DNA from: Saccharofermentans sp.
GTDB taxonomy: Bacteria; Bacillota; Clostridia; Saccharofermentanales; Saccharofermentanaceae
Assembly (NCBI GenBank): GCA_024688685.1
Contig: JAILDX010000040.1
Location: forward strand, 1 to 64,000
Length of the DNA stretch: 64,000 bases
Direction: 5' to 3'
Positions 15,826 through 26,205 of this stretch are shown in pieces. Position 1 is the first letter of the stretch, and every line of letters begins with the position of its first letter. The position numbers and the translations under genes were made by a program. Under the pieces are notes generated by a model. The model searched no databases and was not told the DNA's origin. It was given only the letters and a program-made list of their open reading frames with translations.

Positions 15826-16677
15826 ATGACTTGCAAAAAAGGACTTGTGCTTGAGGGCGGGGCGCTCCGCGGTTTGTTTACAATGGGCGTCCTTGACACC
15901 TTTCTGGAGAACAGCATCACATTTGACGGTGCCGTCGGTGTTTCGGCAGGCGTCGCTTTCGGGTGCAATTATAAATCAGAGCAGATTGGGCGCGCGATCA
16001 GGTATAACAAGCGGTTTAACAACGACTGGCATTTCAAGGGCTGGCGCTCGCTGATAACAACGGGCGACCTTTTTGGCGCTGATTTCTGCTATAACAGGAT
16101 CCCGAATGAACTGGATCCTTTTGACAGGGAATCTTTCAAAAACAATAAAATGGATTTCTGGGCAGTAGCCACCGACTGCGAGACAGGCGAGCCCGTTTAT
16201 CACAAGCTTTCAGACGGCGGAGATGAAGATATGCTCTGGATCAGGGCATCCGCTTCCATGCCTCTGGCATCCAGGCCTGTTGAGATAGATAACAGAAAGT
16301 ACCTTGACGGAGGTCTTGCCGATTCAATCCCGCTCGAGTTTATGCAGAAACAGGGATACGACAGGAATCTCGTTATACTTACACAGCCGATCGATTATGT
16401 AAAAAGCGCTTACAAGACCATTCTCACTGTTCCGCTGAAGAAAATGCCAAACATTGCAAGGACTGTTAAGGACCGTCACATCATGTATAATGCCCAGACG
16501 GCATACGTCAAATCACAGAAGGAGAAAGGCAATACTTTCATCATCTGCCCTCCCGCTCCGCTTAATATCGGCTCTCTTGAGCGCAACGCAGACGAGATGC
16601 AGCGAGTTTATGATACCGGCAGAAAGACGGCAGAGGATTGTCTGGGAGAAATCACTTCTTTTTTCGATAGGAAGTGA
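15826..16677 (+). CDS. Patatin-like phospholipase
   Basis: A 283-residue serine acyl hydrolase of the bacterial patatin (RssA/YjjU-like) type. It has the oxyanion loop GLVLEGGALRGLF (residues 6-18), the nucleophile elbow GVSAG (S40) and the catalytic Asp in YLDGGLADSIP (D161). It would cleave acyl esters of phospholipids or similar substrates in the cytoplasm or at the inner face of the membrane. The frame stays open 42 codons upstream to a TTG at 15700, but that part is not patatin-like, so I use the ATG at 15826. It has no Shine-Dalgarno site and a promoter placed for a leaderless transcript. Its 3' end overlaps the convergent gene by 26 bp. Confidence 0.9.
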   Translation: MTCKKGLVLEGGALRGLFTMGVLDTFLENSITFDGAVGVSAGVAFGCNYKSEQIGRAIRYNKRFNNDWHFKGWRSLITTGDLFGADFCYNRIPNELDPFDRESFKNNKMDFWAVATDCETGEPVYHKLSDGGDEDMLWIRASASMPLASRPVEIDNRKYLDGGLADSIPLEFMQKQGYDRNLVILTQPIDYVKSAYKTILTVPLKKMPNIARTVKDRHIMYNAQTAYVKSQKEKGNTFIICPPAPLNIGSLERNADEMQRVYDTGRKTAEDCLGEITSFFDRK

Positions 16678-17557
16678 TCATGAAGAACTCGGCAGGAACC
16701 CCGACAGCCAGCGAGCACAGAGCAATGATCCCAATCGATTTCCAGTAACCTTTGTTATGCTGTGACTTCCAAACTTTTACGAACTCACGCGACGTGTAAT
16801 TTGACGCAGGATAGTTTGTGATCAGATAATCCTGAAGTTCCGCACTCTTGCCCTCCTCGCAGCAGATCATCATGCTGACATATGATACAGTGTCTTCCTC
16901 GATCATATAATCATTCAGCTCTGACATAAACTCTTCCCATGTTGACGGGTCGTAAACATAGAACAGCGATTTATCCTCCTCAAAAGGAACCCACGCGAAA
17001 TCATACTTATTGATACCCGTCAATGTATATTCCTTACCGTTCCACGTAACTGTTGAACCGACAGTCGCCATTCCAAGCCCTGTAGCAATATCCTGAGGAA
17101 GACAGATTCCCTTTGAACCGTCAGCCGGAGCGCCGCCGATCGTCAGGACGAACATCGCACTCATGGAAGACGGGTCACCAAAATGAGTAATGATGTCATG
17201 CGGCACACTCATTTCGAGAGTATCGCCGGTGTTGCCGCGAGAAAAGAATGCGCCAAGCTTCACATCGCTGAAAATATAAAGACCTGTCACGCCGTCCAGC
17301 GACGCGATCTCGGGGATATCCTCATACCTGATCATGCGGAAGGAATCTCCTGTCGGGGTTATACCCTTCCCCGTGCAGTAAGCGGTATTGAGATCGGTGT
17401 ATGCGAGGTCCGCCGCGTAAACGTATATATTGGGCGTATCGGGCGGAACATCCGTACAGTAATCCCGCTCATAAAGACGATAGGCACTTATGGCAATGAC
17501 CAGCAGCACCGTTACAGGAAGGATTATCATCACTGCGAAAAGGATCTTACGGCTCAT
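16652..17557 (-). CDS. Protein with two membrane helices and a large extracytoplasmic domain
   Basis: A protein of about 301 residues. One helix lies near the N-terminus (residues 5-24, ILFAVMIILPVTVLLVIAIS), an outside domain of about 230 residues follows, and a single helix near the C-terminus (about 275-293) ends in YRKKK. The layout resembles a MacB-type extracytoplasmic core with too few helices for a permease (one instead of three at the C-terminus), but similarity is not strong enough to name it. The start at 17557 overlaps the stop of the c-di-GMP phosphodiesterase by 11 bp; an ATG three codons upstream is also possible. The partnership with that enzyme is inferred from the overlap only. 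Confidence 0.7.
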   Translation of the reverse strand: MSRKILFAVMIILPVTVLLVIAISAYRLYERDYCTDVPPDTPNIYVYAADLAYTDLNTAYCTGKGITPTGDSFRMIRYEDIPEIASLDGVTGLYIFSDVKLGAFFSRGNTGDTLEMSVPHDIITHFGDPSSMSAMFVLTIGGAPADGSKGICLPQDIATGLGMATVGSTVTWNGKEYTLTGINKYDFAWVPFEEDKSLFYVYDPSTWEEFMSELNDYMIEEDTVSYVSMMICCEEGKSAELQDYLITNYPASNYTSREFVKVWKSQHNKGYWKSIGIIALCSLAVGVPAEFFMITSYRKKK

Positions 17558-19628
17558 TTGCACCATCCGCTCCTTCAGGAGTCTCACAGGACTCGGAGGT
17601 CTCAGGCTCAGCAACCGTCTCCTCAGCACTCTCAGTTACCGTTTCAGTTGCAGTTCCTCCGGCCAGTCTTGCCGCATAGTCTTCACCCGGCATTGGTCTT
17701 GCAAAATAGAATCCCTGTATCATGTCACATTCCTCGTGCTTCAGGAATTCAACCTGTCCCTTCTCCTCAACACCCTCGGCAACAACCTTCATAGACAGGT
17801 CCTTTGCAAGCTTGATCGCCGCAGAGACAACTTTCTCACCACGGTCATCATCTGAAATGCCGCGGAAGAATCCCGCATCGAGCTTGAGCACGTCAAGTGG
17901 CAGATCCTTAAGTGAATTAAGAGAAGAATAACCTGAGCCAAAGTCATCCATCGAAACAGAGAACCCGTATTCCTTCAGCTTACCGATAGTTGTAAGCAGA
18001 GCTTTCTTATCATCGAAGAACGCACTCTCCGTAAGCTCGATCTCGATAAGGTTTGTCGGACAGTTCTCTCCGCGGACAAGGTCTCTTATCTGATCGGCAA
18101 GATCGTCCTCGATAAAATGTGCACGTGACACATTTACGGAAACAGGCACGCAGTTATATCCGCTGTTCAGCCATCTTCTCTGGTCTCTTGCAACATGACG
18201 GATCATGTAGTGATCGAGTTCCGTGATAAAACCATTCTCTTCAAAGATAGGTATGAACCTTCCCGGAGATATGAAGCCAAGATCAGGAGAATTCCATCTT
18301 ACAAGAGCCTCGGCACCCTTAAGCGAATTGTCGCTCGGATCATACTTGGGCTGGTAATAAACAACGAACTCTTCATTATCTATCGCACGCTGTTGCCGCT
18401 CCTGAATATTGTCTATCCACTTATGTTCATCGATTATCTTCTGATTGAAGAATGCAATACCGGATTCATCCGTTTCCTCAAGTGTCATGCGTGCCGCACA
18501 CGCATTGTTGTAATAGTGCTCAAGAAAGACAACGTTACGCTTCTTGGGAGAAGCAGGAATAAGATCAACACCGGCCTGGAAAGCAAACTTATGGTCAGAG
18601 TCTATCTTCTCCAGTTCGCCGATTATCGAATGGATGAGCATCCTTAATTCTTTCTCATCCTTGTACGCGATCAGGATCGGAAAACTTGATGTTGATACAT
18701 GGGCAACCATATCTTTTTTGCCAATCTTGCGGCGTATTATATTATAAACTTTTCTGAGCTGATCCTCTCCCTCTTCGACAGAGTGGCAGAGCACAAAATT
18801 GCGGTACTTAACAAACACAAGATTTACAACAGCGTATTTCTTTGACTTGTTCCTTCTCTTCTTGAGCATCTCCTCGCCTTCGATAAGGAATCTTACCCAA
18901 TTATGGTCATCCGAGATGTGATCCATAAACAGGAGTCTCTTCATCTTCACATGATCAACGATATTGCTGATGATATTAGCAAACATCGCTGCGCCTACGA
19001 ACAGGAGCAGGACACCTGCTGCCAGAATGATTATTCCGACATAAATAAGATCATTTATATCAAAGCGGATCACCGTCTTAACAAACAGTGTTCCGTCCTT
19101 TACAGGAGCCGATGTCCAGTACGGGAAACTGACATAATCCTCGTCAGCATACAATACATCTGTCAGCTGCTCGATACTGAGAACAGATTTATAGTCGAAC
19201 TCCAGATTGCCTGATTCATCAACAGTAAGGAAACCATGACTCTTGTCAGTATAGATCTTTACACCAGTTCCCGCGGTATATGATCCTACTATGCCGGAAA
19301 AAGGCTGTCCGGAACTCTGATCGCATGTATTCTTTCCGATTTCCGTCAGATAATTGCCGTCCTTATCAAGAACATAGCAGTCTCTGTTTGAATTACTGAG
19401 TACAAGGTCGGTATTCTTCTCATCGGTCAGGTCATAAAGCTTCGCCATGTAGTTCACTGCATCAGCTTCAGATAATGCCTTGCTGTTAACAGAGAAGGTA
19501 ATGAGCATGGATGCAATAAGAGCCAATATTACAGAAGCCATCAGGAAAATAAGGATAAACATAAATATGCCCCATCCTGCATGGGACTTACGCAGCTTCA
19601 TTGCCTTACTTCTGCTCGTATTTGACAT
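17547..19628 (-). CDS. Membrane-bound EAL-domain c-di-GMP phosphodiesterase
   Basis: A 693-residue protein that should hydrolyse cyclic di-GMP. Two membrane helices (about 20-45 and 194-220) flank an outside sensor region. A GGDEF-like domain (about 245-395) has lost its active-site motif. The EAL domain (about 405-660) is complete: EALVRW (E440), SVNVS, EIELTES, DDFGSGYSSL, LKLD, AEGVE and QGFYFARPMP. The C-terminal tail is rich in E, T and A (low complexity). The start at 19628 has GAGGG 7 bases upstream; longer frames read through the neighbouring gene. It follows a four-helix membrane protein with only a two-base gap and precedes another membrane protein, forming a three-gene unit. Confidence 0.92.
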   Translation of the reverse strand: MSNTSRSKAMKLRKSHAGWGIFMFILIFLMASVILALIASMLITFSVNSKALSEADAVNYMAKLYDLTDEKNTDLVLSNSNRDCYVLDKDGNYLTEIGKNTCDQSSGQPFSGIVGSYTAGTGVKIYTDKSHGFLTVDESGNLEFDYKSVLSIEQLTDVLYADEDYVSFPYWTSAPVKDGTLFVKTVIRFDINDLIYVGIIILAAGVLLLFVGAAMFANIISNIVDHVKMKRLLFMDHISDDHNWVRFLIEGEEMLKKRRNKSKKYAVVNLVFVKYRNFVLCHSVEEGEDQLRKVYNIIRRKIGKKDMVAHVSTSSFPILIAYKDEKELRMLIHSIIGELEKIDSDHKFAFQAGVDLIPASPKKRNVVFLEHYYNNACAARMTLEETDESGIAFFNQKIIDEHKWIDNIQERQQRAIDNEEFVVYYQPKYDPSDNSLKGAEALVRWNSPDLGFISPGRFIPIFEENGFITELDHYMIRHVARDQRRWLNSGYNCVPVSVNVSRAHFIEDDLADQIRDLVRGENCPTNLIEIELTESAFFDDKKALLTTIGKLKEYGFSVSMDDFGSGYSSLNSLKDLPLDVLKLDAGFFRGISDDDRGEKVVSAAIKLAKDLSMKVVAEGVEEKGQVEFLKHEECDMIQGFYFARPMPGEDYAARLAGGTATETVTESAEETVAEPETSESCETPEGADGANEP

Positions 19629-19630
19629 CG

Positions 19631-20086
19631 TTATCCCTCTTCCCTGCTCATAGCTTTTTTGTTGATAATATGAATTATTACCGGCAGCAGAACGGAATAA
19701 CCCATAATCGCAAAATAAAGTGCGAATAACCAATTGCTGTACGCATCAGCTGCCCAGATCATCACATAGACGGAAAGAATAAAGAAAACCAATCCGGCAC
19801 CCACTGATGCAAATACCATCCAGACATACCATCCTGCCGCAGCCTTATTCTCTATAAGCCTGCCCCAGCATCTGCCCATGAGCCCTTTCCAGATGAAATA
19901 ATATGCTGCTGCATATACCGCAAGACCGGTGACAACACAGAAGAAGTTCGGAACAACAAGATAATTAACTTGAGTGGGTTTTGTAATTGAAAACATTATC
20001 CACATGGAAACGGCACCTGCAAGCATCGCCAACAGAATCTCGAGATGGTAAAACCCGATTACCGCACCATTAGACCGCTTTGTCAT
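19631..20086 (-). CDS. Four-helix membrane protein, unknown function
   Basis: A 151-residue protein with four hydrophobic helices (about residues 11-32, 40-64, 81-108 and 114-140) and a short charged tail (KKAMSREEG). The start at 20086 (MTKRSNG) is preceded by GGAG/AGGG. Its stop lies two bases before the EAL gene, so it may act as a membrane partner of that enzyme; this is inference from position. No family is recognised. Confidence 0.7.
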   Translation of the reverse strand: MTKRSNGAVIGFYHLEILLAMLAGAVSMWIMFSITKPTQVNYLVVPNFFCVVTGLAVYAAAYYFIWKGLMGRCWGRLIENKAAAGWYVWMVFASVGAGLVFFILSVYVMIWAADAYSNWLFALYFAIMGYSVLLPVIIHIINKKAMSREEG

Positions 20087-20147
20087 ATCCAAACCCTGCT
20101 CCTGATACAAAATAACAGAAGTATTATAACACAAATATGCTTGATTA

Positions 20148-21887
20148 TTACTTGTTATCGCCTGTCAGCATCTCATAAGTGACGCCGTAATTCTGAGCAA
20201 TGTCTCTTGCGTACGAATCGCCCTCCGGCGGTGCCTCAACAACCTTAAACGATCTCTTTCCGTCGCCGGACGCCATGATTATCGACGATGCCTTACCCTT
20301 GGCACGGCCCTCATTGAACATGGCTATACCCTCTGCGATCTTATGCATGTGAGTGTTATAGATCGTCCTCGTGCACATGTCTGCTATCGCTTTGATCACA
20401 TCAACAGCTATGTAGTATCCCTCTTCAAATGAGGTCGTCGAAAAACTCTCGTTGAGAAGTATGAGACTATTCTCTGTTGAGTCCTCATAGATCTCCTTGA
20501 ATCTCACACATTCTTCACCCAGTCTTCCGAGATCCATTGTCTTATCCTCGTCAGCAGGGAAATGCGTATAGATCATATCGACGGGCGTGAATATAAAGCT
20601 GCTGCACGGGACAAAGATGCCGCCCTGTGCAAGCGCAAACAGAAGTCCTACCGCCTGAGTCAGCGTCGTCTTACCGCCCCGGTTGGCGCCTGTCAGTATG
20701 TATATCGTCTTCTCAGGGCTGAAGCTAAGGTCGTTATCGACTATATCGTCACCTGAATCATGAGTAGCAGCAAGCTTGAGATTATAAAGGCCCTTAGCAT
20801 CCATAAGGATATCAGATGAAACATCAGGCTTTGCGAAATGCATATTCTTATTCTTTGCATTCTCGATAAACTCAGCAAATCTGATGTAATAGATAAGCTC
20901 AGGTATAAGCTTTGAAATGGTGGATATCGATATATCCGTGTAAGATGCCAGAGTATTGCGCAGCTTCTTGACGATGAGCCCGATCATCCTGCCTGCCGTG
21001 TTTGAAAGATATGCTGTCGAGCTTCCGACACCGTCGCCGTCAGGCACCTGCGCCATTGTTGCATGCGCAAGACCTTTGCGTGTATTTGCATCGACCAAAG
21101 TCGACTGCATAAGGATACCTTTGCCGGTCTTCTCTATAAACTCCCCTATGTTTCCGAATTCTGATGAGTCGACCTGCTCATAACGCATTTCGCCGTCCCA
21201 CTCGGTATCGTTCTTTATGTTGTCTTTATTCGATATAGCATCCGCAAAATTGCCGAGTATTCCGGACTTCTTGAACGGCTTTGAATTGATCGATATGAGG
21301 CCCATGCTCTCGGCCTCGAAACGCTCATTCACATTGATACCGACAGTGACGCTTCTCACTTCCTTCGATACTTCCTTAAGCTCAATGATATCCTTCTTCA
21401 TCTGAGCGAAACATGAATCATTATAAAGATCATCCATGTACTTTTTCAGATCCTTAAGTCCCTGTGACCTTATCTTCGCGTCACCGAGACAATCGCGCAT
21501 CTGTTCAACGCATGTTATGTATGAACCGATCTCATCAAGCCTGTGCAGCAGATCCCAGAGTCCCGGCTTATCACCCGAGCTCTTGCGCCATGTTCCGTAT
21601 TCCTTCAGGTAATCGATCTGTCCCATAAGATCGAGCAGTCTTGTTCTCATTTCGGGGAGCATCAGAACGTCTTCGAAAACATCAAGCCTGTACCTTGCCA
21701 CCTCACCGGAGGTCGTCATCTTCTCAAGGATGCGCATAAACTGCTGCTGTTCCTTCGGATCCTGCGTAACTGTCTTCGTTATTGCATCGAGTCCCAGATC
21801 GTGACTCGTCGTGGATGTCATCGTCTTATACTCACACTCAACGTTCGGATAAAGGATGCTTACAGTGTATTTATTCGATATAGCCAT
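20148..21887 (-). CDS. MutS-related ATPase lacking the mismatch-recognition domain
   Basis: A 579-residue protein with the MutS core and ATPase domains only. Residues from about 15 form the helical lever/clamp region, and the ATPase starts near residue 370 (Walker A TGANRGGKTTL; HFPADEDKTMDLGRLGEE; Walker B LILLNESFSTTSFEEG; H-loop YNTHMHK). There is no N-terminal mismatch-binding domain and no MutS2 Smr domain. Walker A departs from the usual GPNMGGKST, and the Walker B Asp is Asn. It belongs to the poorly understood MutS-like families, and mismatch repair should not be assumed. The start at 21887 follows GGGAG. It is downstream of dnaJ with a weak terminator between. Confidence 0.85.
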   Translation of the reverse strand: MAISNKYTVSILYPNVECEYKTMTSTTSHDLGLDAITKTVTQDPKEQQQFMRILEKMTTSGEVARYRLDVFEDVLMLPEMRTRLLDLMGQIDYLKEYGTWRKSSGDKPGLWDLLHRLDEIGSYITCVEQMRDCLGDAKIRSQGLKDLKKYMDDLYNDSCFAQMKKDIIELKEVSKEVRSVTVGINVNERFEAESMGLISINSKPFKKSGILGNFADAISNKDNIKNDTEWDGEMRYEQVDSSEFGNIGEFIEKTGKGILMQSTLVDANTRKGLAHATMAQVPDGDGVGSSTAYLSNTAGRMIGLIVKKLRNTLASYTDISISTISKLIPELIYYIRFAEFIENAKNKNMHFAKPDVSSDILMDAKGLYNLKLAATHDSGDDIVDNDLSFSPEKTIYILTGANRGGKTTLTQAVGLLFALAQGGIFVPCSSFIFTPVDMIYTHFPADEDKTMDLGRLGEECVRFKEIYEDSTENSLILLNESFSTTSFEEGYYIAVDVIKAIADMCTRTIYNTHMHKIAEGIAMFNEGRAKGKASSIIMASGDGKRSFKVVEAPPEGDSYARDIAQNYGVTYEMLTGDNK

Positions 21888-21946
21888 AGACGCATTCTCC
21901 CTTATTACTGCTATTAGCATAATAACACAGGATGGCAAATAATAAA

Positions 21947-21963
21947 CCCGCCATGGAGGCAGG
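21947..21963 (-). terminator. Weak terminator after dnaJ
   Basis: On the minus strand CCTGCC/GGCGGG (one G-T pair) with a 5-base loop is followed by TTTATTATTTG. Probably an incomplete terminator allowing read-through into the MutS-like gene. Confidence 0.35.
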
Positions 21964-21975
21964 CTTATCGGCTTA

Positions 21976-23121
21976 TCACTTAAATGCGTTTTTTATCTTC
22001 TGGAAGAATCCGTTTCTTTTAACGTAATTCTTCTCACTCAATGTCGACTCAAACTCTTTGAGCTTTGCTTTCTGCGAGTCGCTTAACCTCGTGGGCACTT
22101 CAACGACAAAGCGGACAGTATGAGTACCTCTTATTGACGGATTGGTCTTGTTGGGAATACCTCGTCCGTTGATCGTATATGTATCACCGGGCTGAGTCCC
22201 TTCCTTAACAGTATACTTAACATTGCCGTCTATGGTAGGAAGCTCTATCTCGCCGCCAAGCGCTGCCTGCGTCATCGTGATCGGAACATCACATGAAGTA
22301 TTCACTCCGTTGCGCTTGAACACATCGTGAGGACTTACACGGAATTCTACATAGAGATCACCGTAACCGCCGCCATTTGTACCGGGCTCACCTTCGCCCC
22401 TGATCGGAAAAAGATCACCTGTATCGACACCTGCAGGAACCTTGACATGAAGTGTCTTCTTGATCTTGCGTCTTCCCTTACCTGAACATGCCGTACAGGG
22501 AGTCCTTATTACGGTTCCTCTGCCGTTACAGTTAGGACAGGACTTGGTTACCATCGTCATGCCAAAGAGCGTCTGTGTCTGCTGCTGTACGCGGCCTGCG
22601 CCCTTACATGTGGGACATGTCTCGGGAGTCGTTCCGGGCTGTGCGCCTGAACCCTTACATGAAGTACACAGGTCTTCCTTTGTGATCGTGATATCCCTCT
22701 CACATCCGAAAGCTGCCTCCATGAAAGTCAGTGTCATTCCGTACTTCAGGCTGGAACCCTTCTGCGGGCCGTTACGCTGTCTTGATGAACTTCCGAAACC
22801 ACCTCCGAAGAACGAACTGAAGATATCACCAAGATCGATATCCTGTGCGGAATAATATCCGCCACCGCCGCCTCCGAATCCGCCGGATCCGTCTACAGCC
22901 TGATGGCCGAATCTGTCATACTGTGCCCTCTTCTGTGAATCGGACAGTACGGCATAGGCCTCATTGACTTCCTTGAACTTCGCCTCGGCTGCAGCATCAC
23001 CCGGATTAAGATCCGGATGATACTTTTTTGCCATTTGGCGGTAGGCCTTTTTGAGTTCGTCATCAGATGCGCTCTTACTGACGCCTAAGACCTCATAATA
23101 ATCTCTCTTCGAGTCTGCCAT
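21976..23121 (-). CDS. dnaJ: Chaperone protein DnaJ
   Basis: A 381-residue type I J-protein. It has the J domain with the HPD motif ([11 protein letters not shown]), a glycine-rich linker (FGGGGGGYY...[10 protein letters not shown]), four zinc-binding repeats ([32 protein letters not shown]) and the C-terminal substrate-binding domains. It stimulates the ATPase of DnaK and delivers unfolded clients. It follows dnaK by 3 bp and is the last core gene of the HrcA-controlled operon. Confidence 0.97.
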   Translation of the reverse strand: MADSKRDYYEVLGVSKSASDDELKKAYRQMAKKYHPDLNPGDAAAEAKFKEVNEAYAVLSDSQKRAQYDRFGHQAVDGSGGFGGGGGGYYSAQDIDLGDIFSSFFGGGFGSSSRQRNGPQKGSSLKYGMTLTFMEAAFGCERDITITKEDLCTSCKGSGAQPGTTPETCPTCKGAGRVQQQTQTLFGMTMVTKSCPNCNGRGTVIRTPCTACSGKGRRKIKKTLHVKVPAGVDTGDLFPIRGEGEPGTNGGGYGDLYVEFRVSPHDVFKRNGVNTSCDVPITMTQAALGGEIELPTIDGNVKYTVKEGTQPGDTYTINGRGIPNKTNPSIRGTHTVRFVVEVPTRLSDSQKAKLKEFESTLSEKNYVKRNGFFQKIKNAFK

Positions 23122-23124
23122 TTA

Positions 23125-24999
23125 TCAGAAATCTCCGCCTGCGTTCTTGAAACCGTCTCCGCCGTCATTACCGGAAGCATCTCCGCCGCCTGTGAAAGGA
23201 CTCTCACCTGCTGAACCTGCATCACCGTAGCCTGCATAATCCTGAGGACCTGCACCTGCAGCGCCGCCTGCTGCGGAATAGAGTTTCTCGCTCATCTTGT
23301 AGAGAGCCTGTGTAACGTTCTCGGTCTCTGTCTTCATGCGCTCTGTATCATCAGCAGCGATAGCTGACTTGAGCTGCTCAACTGCTGCCTCAACGGGAGC
23401 CTTGTCTTCTGCTGAAAGCTTGTCGCCTGCATCCTTTATTGTCTTCTCGACCTGGTAAACAGTTGACTCAGCCTGGTTCTTTGTATCGATCTTCTCCTTA
23501 CGCTCCTTATCTTCTGCAGCATGGAGCTCAGCTTCCTTTATAGCCTTCTGGATATCTTCCTCGCTCATGTTGGAAGAAGCTGTGATCGTGATCTTCTGCT
23601 CACGGCCTGTTCCCTTATCCTTTGCGGATACGTTAACGATACCGTTGGCGTCGATATCAAATGTAACCTCGATCTGAGGAACACCACGGGGTGCAGGTGC
23701 GATACCGTCAAGAATGAAGTTTCCGAGTGACTTGTTGTATGCAGCCATCTCACGCTCGCCCTGGAGTACATGAACGTCAACCTGTGTCTGTCCGTCAGCA
23801 GCTGTTGAGAATACCATGCTCTTCTTTGTAGGGATGGTTGTGTTACGCTCGATCATCTTTGTGAATACACCGCCCATTGTCTCGATACCGAGTGAAAGAG
23901 GTGTAACGTCGAGGAGAAGCAGACCCTTAACATCACCTGTGAGAACTGCTGCCTGGATTGCTGCGCCGATAGCAACGCACTCGTCAGGGTTGATGCCCTT
24001 GAAAGGCTCCTTGCCGAAATAGTTCTTAACGGCATCCTGAACTGCAGGGATTCTTGTTGAACCGCCTACGAGGAGGATCTTATCGATGTCTGAAGGAGAA
24101 ACTCCTGCATCACTCATAGCTCTCTTTACAGGCTCCATTGTGGACTGTACAAGACCTGATGTGATCTCATCGAACTTAGCTCTTGTAAGAGTAACGTTAA
24201 GATGCTTAGGGCCCGTCTCGTTTGCTGTGATGTAAGGGAGATTGACTTCTGCTGTTGTCTTACCGGAAAGCTCGATCTTTGCATTCTCTGCTGCCTCACG
24301 GAGTCTCTGCATTGCCATACGGTCACCGCGGAGATCTACGCCCTCTGCCTTCTGGAAAGAGTCAACGAGATAGTCAACAACCTTGTTATCGAAATCGTCA
24401 CCGCCGAGACGGTTGTTACCTGCTGTTGCAAGAACCTCAAATACGCCGTCAGCGATATCAAGGATGGATACATCGAACGTACCACCGCCAAGGTCGAATA
24501 CGAGGATCTTCTGATCGTTCTCCTTGTCGAGACCATAAGCAAGTGAAGCTGCCGTAGGCTCGTTGATGATCCTGAGAACGTTAAGGCCTGCGATCTTACC
24601 TGCGTCCTTTGTTGCCTGACGCTGAGCGTCTGTGAAGTATGCAGGAACTGTGATAACAGCATCTGTTACGTTCTGTCCGAGATATGCCTCTGCGTCGCTC
24701 TTGAGCTTGGAGAGGATCATCGCTGAGATCTCCTGAGGTGTGTAGCTCTTATCGTCGATGTTTACCTTATAGTTGGAACCCATCTCACGCTTGATAGACT
24801 GGATAGTCTTGTCAGGGTTTGTGACAGCCTGACGCTTTGCAACCTTACCTACGAGTCTCTCTCCGTCCTTTGCAAATGCAACTACTGAAGGAGTTGTTCT
24901 GTCGCCTTCGGGATTGGGGATTACGACTGTCTCGGAACCCTCCATAACAGCGACACATGAATTTGTTGTACCTAAGTCGATACCAATTACTTTAGCCAT
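23125..24999 (-). CDS. dnaK: Chaperone protein DnaK (Hsp70)
   Basis: A 624-residue Hsp70 of full length. The nucleotide-binding domain opens with [13 protein letters not shown], followed by [19 protein letters not shown] and [11 protein letters not shown]. The conserved linker region ([18 protein letters not shown]) leads to the substrate-binding domain, and the glycine-rich tail ends GGDF. It refolds proteins with DnaJ and GrpE. Position: 24 bp after clpP, 3 bp before dnaJ. Expression should be repressed by HrcA at the CIRCE element upstream of hrcA. Confidence 0.98.
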   Translation of the reverse strand: MAKVIGIDLGTTNSCVAVMEGSETVVIPNPEGDRTTPSVVAFAKDGERLVGKVAKRQAVTNPDKTIQSIKREMGSNYKVNIDDKSYTPQEISAMILSKLKSDAEAYLGQNVTDAVITVPAYFTDAQRQATKDAGKIAGLNVLRIINEPTAASLAYGLDKENDQKILVFDLGGGTFDVSILDIADGVFEVLATAGNNRLGGDDFDNKVVDYLVDSFQKAEGVDLRGDRMAMQRLREAAENAKIELSGKTTAEVNLPYITANETGPKHLNVTLTRAKFDEITSGLVQSTMEPVKRAMSDAGVSPSDIDKILLVGGSTRIPAVQDAVKNYFGKEPFKGINPDECVAIGAAIQAAVLTGDVKGLLLLDVTPLSLGIETMGGVFTKMIERNTTIPTKKSMVFSTAADGQTQVDVHVLQGEREMAAYNKSLGNFILDGIAPAPRGVPQIEVTFDIDANGIVNVSAKDKGTGREQKITITASSNMSEEDIQKAIKEAELHAAEDKERKEKIDTKNQAESTVYQVEKTIKDAGDKLSAEDKAPVEAAVEQLKSAIAADDTERMKTETENVTQALYKMSEKLYSAAGGAAGAGPQDYAGYGDAGSAGESPFTGGGDASGNDGGDGFKNAGGDF

Positions 25000-25023
25000 T
25001 TTTATTTACCTCCTGCCTGAAGA

Positions 25024-25626
25024 TTATTTCTTGCTCTCAAGGATCTTATCTACGATCCCGTATTCCAGTGCTTCCTGAGCCGTCATCCAGTGATCACGGT
25101 CTGTATCCTTCATAAGCTGCTCAAGCGGCTTACCGCAGGCATCTGCCAGGATCTGGTTGAGTCTTGTTCTTGTATCTCTGATGTGATCAGCAGCGATAAG
25201 GATCTCTGTTGCCTGACCCTGTGCACCGCCCAAAGGCTGGTGGATCATAACCTCTGCGTTGGGAAGGATGCATCTCTTGCCCTTTGTACCTGCTGAGAGC
25301 AGAACTGAACCCATAGATGCTGCCATACCCATACAGATCGTCTGAACATCAGGCTTGATGAGCTTCATCGTATCGTAGATCATAAGACCATCCGTTACAG
25401 ATCCTCCGGGGCTGTTGATGTAGAACTGAATGTCCTTATCGGGATCCTCTGCCTCGAGGAAAAGCAGCTGAGCCGTGATAAGGCTTGCTGTTACGTGGTT
25501 AACCTCTTCCGACAGGATAACGATCCTCTCCTTAAGGAGTCTTGAGAAAATATCGTATGCTCTCTCTCCTCTTGAAGAACTCTCGATTACTGTAGGTACC
25601 AAACTTGCTTTTTCAAAAAAGTCCAT
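25024..25626 (-). CDS. clpP: ATP-dependent Clp protease proteolytic subunit
   Basis: A 200-residue serine protease subunit. The catalytic Ser lies in [13 protein letters not shown], the His in [11 protein letters not shown] and the Asp in the conserved region near [13 protein letters not shown]. It forms the tetradecameric barrel that degrades unfolded proteins with ClpX or ClpC. Here it sits inside the hrcA-grpE-dnaK-dnaJ operon, between grpE (18 bp) and dnaK (24 bp); clpP is normally elsewhere, next to clpX or tig. It is therefore likely under HrcA/CIRCE control in this organism. Confidence 0.97.
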   Translation of the reverse strand: MDFFEKASLVPTVIESSSRGERAYDIFSRLLKERIVILSEEVNHVTASLITAQLLFLEAEDPDKDIQFYINSPGGSVTDGLMIYDTMKLIKPDVQTICMGMAASMGSVLLSAGTKGKRCILPNAEVMIHQPLGGAQGQATEILIAADHIRDTRTRLNQILADACGKPLEQLMKDTDRDHWMTAQEALEYGIVDKILESKK

Positions 25627-25644
25627 ATTTATATCTCCTTTACA

Positions 25645-26193
25645 TTAATTTGCAACCTGGACAACTGAATGTCTAATTACCTGTTCCTTGTAAATGTATC
25701 CCTTCTGGAACACCTGTGCGATCTCCTGCTCACCGAGCTCACTGTCTTCAACATGCATTACTGCTTCATGAAGATTGGGATCAAACTTTGTTCCTCTCTC
25801 CGCTTCGATGACCGTAACGCCGATCTTGGCGAGTACATCATCTGCCTGCTTTGCAAGAAGCTCGATTCCTGCCACTACGCTCTCGACTGAGTTCTCGTCA
25901 GCATTCTTTGTGGAATCGACTGCTCTTGCAATGTTATCGATAAGAGTAAGCCACTGACCTGTTACGTCTGCTACCGCATCCTGGTAGAGCTTCTCCTTCT
26001 CTCTTGCCGTACGCTTTCTGAAGTTCTCGTATTCTGCATAAAGTGCAAGATACTTCTTCTCCATCTCTTCCATCGGATCGGGTTCGGGAATAACTTCTTC
26101 CGCTACCTCCTCCGTGACCTCTGCTTCCTCTGCAGGTGATTCATTCTCCTCATCCTGCGGGAAAAAGATCTCTTCGCCATTGTCTTCTGCCAT
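25645..26193 (-). CDS. grpE: Nucleotide exchange factor GrpE
   Basis: A 182-residue GrpE. It has a long acidic N-terminus (EEIFFPQDEENESPAEEAEVTEEVAEEV), the coiled-coil stalk (EKKYLALYAEYENFRKRTAREKEKLYQDAV) and the C-terminal beta domain (LHEAVMHVEDSELGEQEIAQVFQKGY). It releases ADP from DnaK. It lies 12 bp after hrcA. Confidence 0.96.
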   Translation of the reverse strand: MAEDNGEEIFFPQDEENESPAEEAEVTEEVAEEVIPEPDPMEEMEKKYLALYAEYENFRKRTAREKEKLYQDAVADVTGQWLTLIDNIARAVDSTKNADENSVESVVAGIELLAKQADDVLAKIGVTVIEAERGTKFDPNLHEAVMHVEDSELGEQEIAQVFQKGYIYKEQVIRHSVVQVAN

Positions 26194-26205
26194 TTTATTA
26201 ACTCC

